This document shows positions 59,258 to 64,000 of a stretch of DNA of 64,000 nucleotides, one piece after another. How positions within the stretch are numbered: position 1 is the first letter of the stretch; each line of letters opens with the position of its first letter. The notes beneath the pieces were generated by a model. It was given only the letters and a program-made list of their open reading frames with translations. It ran no database searches and had not been told where the DNA came from. The stretch comes from Hevea brasiliensis (Eukaryota; Streptophyta; Magnoliopsida; Malpighiales; Euphorbiaceae). Both the position numbers and the translations under genes were made by a program. Location of the stretch: positions 14,654,141-14,718,140 of the forward strand of contig NC_079507.1 in the NCBI RefSeq assembly GCF_030052815.1, written 5' to 3'.

Positions 59258-60096
59258 AAATTTCGTCTCAAAATTTTACCTGGTATCAATCTCTGAACAG
59301 CTGTGGATGTTGTCTCCTCATGTCTTCCTCTCATTCCCAAGTAGCTTCTTGGCCTGAATGATGGTTCCACAGCACTTTTACCAATGGTATATGCTTGTTC
59401 CGTAGCTGCTTCACCTCATAAGCCAGAATCTTTATGGGTTCTTCTTCATATGTGAGGTCTAGATTTACTTCAATTTCCTCTACTGGTAGTACATGAGATG
59501 GGTCTGATCGATACCTCCTCAACATAGACACATGGAAGACATTATGTATCTTTTCCAACTCTGGAGGTAGTGCCAACCGATATGCCAAAGGACCCACTCT
59601 TTCCAATACCTCATATGGCCCGATAAAACGAGGACTTAGTTTCCCCTTCCTGCCGAATCTCATAATCCTCTTCCAAGGAGAAACTTTGAGGAAAACTTTC
59701 TCACCCACTGCATACTGAATATCCCTTCTTTTCAAATCAACATAGGACTTCTGACGGTCTGATGCAGCTTTAAGTCAACCTCTGATCACCCTGATTTTCT
59801 CTTCAGTCTATTGAACTATTTCGGGTCCAATCATTTTTCTTTCACCCACGTCATCCCAACACAACGGGGTTCTACATTTTCTGCCATACAAAGCTTCATA
59901 TGGAGGCATCCCAATGCTTGATTGGTAGCTGTTGTTATAAGCAAACTCAATCAAAGGCAAGTGTGTATCCCAACTACCCTCAAACTCAATCACACAAGCC
60001 CGTAGCATGTCCTCCAAAATTTGAATTACCCTCTCGGTCGCCATCCGTCTGGGTGGAATGCAAGATCTTGAAGTTCAATCTAGTTCCTAGGGCTCT
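59258..60096 (-). pseudogene. Gy3 integrase C-terminal part and chromodomain
   Basis: Begins after a TAA at 60097 (CAA expected) and continues through the catalytic-Glu region (ERVIQILEDMLRACV) with a frameshift near 60045. The integrase C-terminus follows (YGRKCRTPLCWDDVGERK, then KVFLKVSPWKR). The chromodomain reads VKQLRNKHIPLVKVLWNHH and EATWE, ended by a TGA at 59331 where an Arg or Trp codon is expected. The rest of the tail (EDMRRQHPQLF) is in the same frame. The chromodomain is thought to steer insertion to heterochromatin. Confidence 0.82.
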
Positions 60097-61059
60097 TTAA
60101 AGACTACCCCAGAATCTAGAAGTGAACCTAGGATCTCTGTCTGATATGATAGATACTGGCACTCCATGCAGTCTCACAATCTCATCGATGTACAATCTGG
60201 CCAATCTGTCCAAACTGTAGTCCATTTGGACTGGTAGAAAATGAGCAGACTTAGTCAGTCTGTCGACAATGACCCATACTGCATCATGACTCTTTTGTGT
60301 CCGCGGAAGTCCCATTACAAAATCCATCGTTATTCTTTCCCATTTCCATTCTGGCACTGGTAGTGGATGTAACAACCCAGTTGGTACTTGATGCTCTGCC
60401 TTTACTTGTTGACAAGTTAGGCATTTTGATACAAACTCTGCCACATCTCTCTTCATACCCATCCACCAGTAATGCTCCTTTAGCCCTCTATACATTTTTG
60501 TACCACCAGGGTGCATAGCAAAAGGAGACTCATGTGCTTCCTTCAAAATGATCTGCCTCAAATCAACATCATTAGGAACACACATTCTGCCCTGGTGTAG
60601 CAGTAAACCATCATCTCTGATTGAGAACTCTGGTTTCTTGCCCTGTCTAACTTCTTCCAACAGCTTCTGATACTTTTCATCATTCTGAGCAGCCATTCTG
60701 ATCTGATCGATTAACACTGGCTGTACATGCCATGCAATTACTGTCTGCCCCTCATCATTAATCTCTAAACTGGCATGTAATGATCTCAACTCATGTACCA
60801 AAGACAAAGGAGTAACCTGTAGACTTGCCATAGTCTTGCGACTTAAGGCGTCAGCCATAACATTAGCTTTCCCTGGCTGATAGTCTATCAGGCAATCGTA
60901 GTCTTTTATCAACTCTAACCACCTCCTCTGTCTCAAATTCAACTCTTTCTGGGTGCCCAAATACTTCAAACTCTTATGATCTGTGTAGATGTAACATTTC
61001 TCCCCATACAAATAATGTCTCCAGATCTTAAGAGCAAACACAATGGCTGCAAGCTCCAA
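60097..61059 (-). pseudogene. Gy3 RNase H end and integrase core
   Basis: A 320-codon open stretch from the RNase H ([30 protein letters not shown]) into the integrase zinc domain ([11 protein letters not shown], then [11 protein letters not shown]) and core ([13 protein letters not shown], first Asp; [18 protein letters not shown], second Asp). Zinc-binding His and Cys are all present. It is joined to RT upstream by a broken stretch at 61060-61122, where a TGA follows MQD. Confidence 0.85.
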
Positions 61060-62403
61060 GTCATGTGTCGGATAATTCCTCTCATGCGGTTTCAGCTGGC
61101 GTGATGCATAGGCAATGACATTTCAATCTTGCATCAACACACAACCTAACCCATTGTGAGAAGCATCACTGTAAACTGTATATTCTTTACCCGGTATAGG
61201 TAAAGTCAAAACTGGAGCCTCAGTCAAACGTCTCTTCAATTCATCAAAACTTTGCTGGCATTTGTCTGTCCACTGAAATTTCACATCCTTTCTAAGCAGC
61301 TTGGTCAATGGAGATGCCAACATGGAGAATCCCTTCACAAATCTACGGTAGTATCCAGCTAAACCCAGAAAACTGCGAATCTCTGTGACATTTCTGGGTG
61401 GCTTCCAATTAAGGACAGCTTTAATTTTGCTAGGATCTACCTTAATACCCTCTTCTGATACTACATGCCCCAAAAAGGATATCTCCTTCAGCCAAAATTC
61501 ACACTTCGACAATTTGGCATATAGCTGTTTCTCTCTCAAAGTCTGCAGTATAATCCGCAAATGTCTATCATGCTCTTCTGCATTCCTCGAATAGACCAAT
61601 ATATCATCAATAAATACCACAACAAACTGATCGAGGTATGGCCTGAAGATAGTGTTCATCAGATCCATAAAAGCAGCCGGAGCATTAGTTAACTCGAATG
61701 GCATGACCAAGAACTCATAATGGCCATAACGGGTTCTGAAGGCAGTTTTAGGTATACTCTGCTCTTGTACTTTCAGCTGATAATAGCCTGACCTCAGGTC
61801 AATTTTGGAGAATACAGCTGCACCCCTTAACTGATCAAACAAGTCATCAATGAGGGGTAATGGATATCTGTTCGTTATTGTCACCTTATTCAACTACCGA
61901 TAGTCAATACACAAACGGAGAGTGCCATCTTTCTCCTTTACAAACAACACTGGCACTCCCCAAGGTGACACACTAGGGCGGATAAAGCCCTTGTCAAGCA
62001 ATTCTTGCAATTACACTTTTAATTCTTTCAATTCTGCTGGTGCCATTCTATAAGGTGTTATAGAGATTGGGTCCACACTAGGCATAACATCAATTTCAAA
62101 CTGCACCTCTCTTTCTGGAGGTAATCCTGGCAATTCATCAGGAAATACATCCGGAAAGTCACATACAGTAGGAATGTCCTTCAGTGCTGGACTCCCCACT
62201 TGGGTGTCTATCACATATGCCAAGTACGCCTCACACCCTTTTCTAATCATTTTCCTGGCTAGTGCAGCTGAAATGATGTTTGAAGGCAATAACTGTCTCT
62301 CCCCATGTACTACTACATCACCATACTGAGGAAGGCCAAAAGTGACTGTCTTCAGTCTACAGTCAATCACGGCGTGATGCCTGGCTAACCAATCCATGTC
62401 CAA
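61060..62403 (-). pseudogene. Gy3 reverse transcriptase
   Basis: From the end of protease (WLARHHAVIDCRLKTVTFGL) through the linker (FPDELPGLPPEREVQFEIDV), a TAA at 62011 (KV then stop, CAA expected), the RT start, a TAG before NKVT (CAG expected), then 256 open codons to 61123: [15 protein letters not shown] with the first catalytic Asp, [15 protein letters not shown] with the catalytic pair, [16 protein letters not shown], then the RNase H start ([16 protein letters not shown]). All RT catalytic Asp residues are present. Confidence 0.85.
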
Positions 62404-62708
62404 GATAATGTCATAATCTCTGAAGGCATTTTAATTAAGTCAGACAGAAAAGTGTGTCCTTGGATCACCAAAGGACAGTCCCTATATAGCCTATTTACCC
62501 TGACCTCCTGGCCTAATGGACTAGTTACTAGCACATCATAGTCCATTGGTACACACTGAATAGCAGTAGGACACATCACACTAGCACTAACATACGAATG
62601 TGTGGAGCCAGGATCAAATAACACATACACATCTTGGTCAAGGATGGAGAAAATACCAGCTACAACATCTGATGTTTCAGCCTCTTCCCTCTGATGCATG
62701 GTATACAC
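62385..62708 (-). pseudogene. Gy3 aspartic protease
   Basis: Starts near 62708 and has active site VLFDPGSTHSYVSASVM and the conserved DYDVLVTSPLGQEVRVN block. A one-base deletion around 62430 shifts the frame at the end (the sequence after LIKMP). Compare DRGST in Gy2 and DPGST in Gy1. It would release the mature proteins from Gag-Pol. Confidence 0.82.
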
Positions 62709-63925
62709 TCTAACTGGTGCGCTACTGGGTGCTGGCTGGTTAACAGTGCTTTGACTTCCAGGAGTGCTACCAGGACCCCTACCTCTGCCTCTACCTCTAG
62801 CAACTGACGGTGACCCTCTAGGTGCAGAGACTTGGGTTGATCCTTCAGATGTGGCAAAAGATCCAGACCAGCGCGGACTAGTGCAATCCTTAGCGAAATG
62901 TCTGCTTCCTCCACAGTTAAAACATGCACCAGTAGCCTTGAAACAAACCCCACCATGAGTTCTACCACACGTTTCACACTACCGAACCGATAGAGATCCT
63001 CGAGAAGCTTGTTGGGTCAACTGACCAGACCGAGGTGGTCTTTGGCCAGAAATCTGCCTCTACCTCTACGGGAGCTAGATCCCCCAAACTGTTTCCTCTT
63101 GCCAGAACCACTTTCAGATGCTTGTCCAGTAGTCTTTTCAGCCTTCTCTTTCTCTTGTGAACCCTTCTTCACTGCCCCTTCGAATTCTATCCTTTCTAAT
63201 TCCAAGGCTTGTGAGATCAATTCAGCAAAATTCTGATGTCTGAAACCCACAACTTGCATTCTCAGACTCTGCCTTAGCCCGAACTCAAACCTCTTGCATC
63301 TGTCTCTGGGGGTGGAGACTAAGCTTCCAGCATAGTGGCTTAGCCTTGAGAAATCTCTCTCATATTCTGCTACAGTTCGGTTCCCTTATTTCAAACTCAA
63401 GAATTCTTGCAACTTCATGTCCACATATGCATCGGGAACCCATTTCTGTTGGAACTCCCTCAAAAAGTCTGTCCATGTCAGCACAGGTGGCTCAACCAGG
63501 CTGTGGGGGATGGTCTTCCACCATTCAAATGCATCCCCTTGCAACAAGGAAATAGAATACTCAAACTTCAACTCTTCCGTACATTGCAGCTTTCTGAAAA
63601 CTCGTTCCATTCTTTCCAACCACTGTTCTGCCTCCAGTGGATCCACAGTGCCTTTAAACTCAGTGGCCCCAAATTTCATCAATTTTTCATACTGCCGAGC
63701 TGAGGGCTGTGGTTGTGCTACAGGTACTGGCATCTGAGCTTGGGGTGGCACATTACCCGCCATTTGCTGAAAGAAGGCAGCCATCTGCTGCATAAATTGA
63801 GTAGGAAACTGCGGTGCTGGAGCAGGAGCTGGAGTGGCTGACCCACTCACATTCTGGAGTGCTGGGGCTTCCTCTTAAACCTCAGCCTCAACAGATTGTT
63901 CTTCGGAATGATCTCCTCCTTCCAT
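62709..63925 (-). pseudogene. Gy3 gag, mildly broken
   Basis: The ATG at 63925 opens MEGGDHSEEQSVEAEV, followed by a TAA (CAA expected), then a proline and glutamine-rich N-terminus (TPAPAPAPQFPTQFMQQM) and the gag domain (FKGTVDPLEAEQWLERMERV, LLQGDAFEWWKTIPH) to a TAA at 63386. It continues in frame (FAELISQALELERIEFEGAV) and shifts near 63017. The zinc knuckle CFNCGGSRHFAKDC is complete in another frame at about 62890-62930. It would form the particle and bind RNA. Confidence 0.82.
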
Positions 63926-64000
63926 TCCGTTTTCTCAAAATTTCTACTTCCTGGGATCAAACACAAGGAGGTTGACCTCCGTTAGTGCATATTCATGATG
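63926..64000 (-). other. Gy3 leader, cut by window end
   Basis: 75 bases upstream of the gag ATG with no features I can support. The 5' LTR and primer site are outside the window. Confidence 0.5.

Larger units (their letters stand above)
55573..64000 (-). mobile_element. Gy3: Ty3/gypsy chromovirus, 3' LTR to gag
   Basis: Right to left, running off the window: 3' LTR 55573-59234, polypurine tract 59235-59251, then chromodomain, integrase, RNase H, RT, protease and gag. The gag ATG is at 63925. It has few lesions for a gypsy element here. It lies in the Cop3 leader; TATCA (55568-55572) is the candidate target duplication, with its partner outside the window. Confidence 0.88.

Overview
The window is plant nuclear DNA made, as far as I can see, entirely of LTR retrotransposons nested inside one another. 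The kingdom call rests on Ty3/gypsy chromoviruses ending in a chromodomain, an Athila-type gag-protease element primed by tRNA-Asp, and a Ty1/copia family primed by initiator tRNA-Met. The AT-rich sequence and the element types suggest a dicot; a woody Euphorbiaceae such as rubber tree or cassava is only a guess. I found no host gene, tRNA, rRNA or CRISPR array. It looks like pericentromeric or other heterochromatin.

Layout, left to right (labels are mine). Gy0 (1-6849, minus) is a gypsy element cut by the window start; only its gag start, primer site and a 6.4-kb 5' LTR are present. It sits in the 3' LTR of Gy1 (6850-35689, minus), a chromovirus whose pol 3' end is split by copia element Cop1 (8737-27876, plus). 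Cop1 is split in its integrase by Cop2 (14135-23689, minus), a sister copy in the opposite orientation with a perfect TATTC target duplication. To the right of Gy1 is a 0.5-kb LTR fragment in plus orientation (35690-36192), then older chromovirus Gy2 (36193-39385, minus). Gy2's gag is broken by a third copia copy, Cop3 (39386-55572, minus). Cop3 was hit twice: by Ath5 (41532-51395, minus; perfect CCCAT target duplication) just outside its pol 3' end, and by chromovirus Gy3 (55573 to beyond 64000, minus) in its leader. Relative ages follow from the nesting: Gy2, then the fragment and Cop3, then Gy1, Ath5 and Gy3, then Gy0 and Cop1, then Cop2.

No element in view has a fully intact coding region. 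Gy1, Gy2, Gy3 and the copia copies carry stops and frameshifts, and nearly all stops I could compare with a sister copy are C-to-T or G-to-A changes. Ath5 is the best preserved: two 1.6-kb LTRs that differ little, a consensus tRNA-Asp primer site, a TATA box and one gag-protease frame with a single stop. It has no reverse transcriptase, RNase H or integrase.

The most interesting points are: (1) Ath5 as a gag-protease-only element carrying a ten-copy 73-bp palindromic array that also occurs in its promoter region; (2) a duplicated polypurine tract in Ath5, each copy next to a hairpin whose stem covaries around a fixed loop; (3) a copia family in which all three copies lack the gag zinc knuckle and the protease and carry a short palindromic repeat there instead; (4) leader and LTR hairpin repeats conserved between copies; (5) the inverted Cop1/Cop2 pair, able to give kilobase-long double-stranded RNA.
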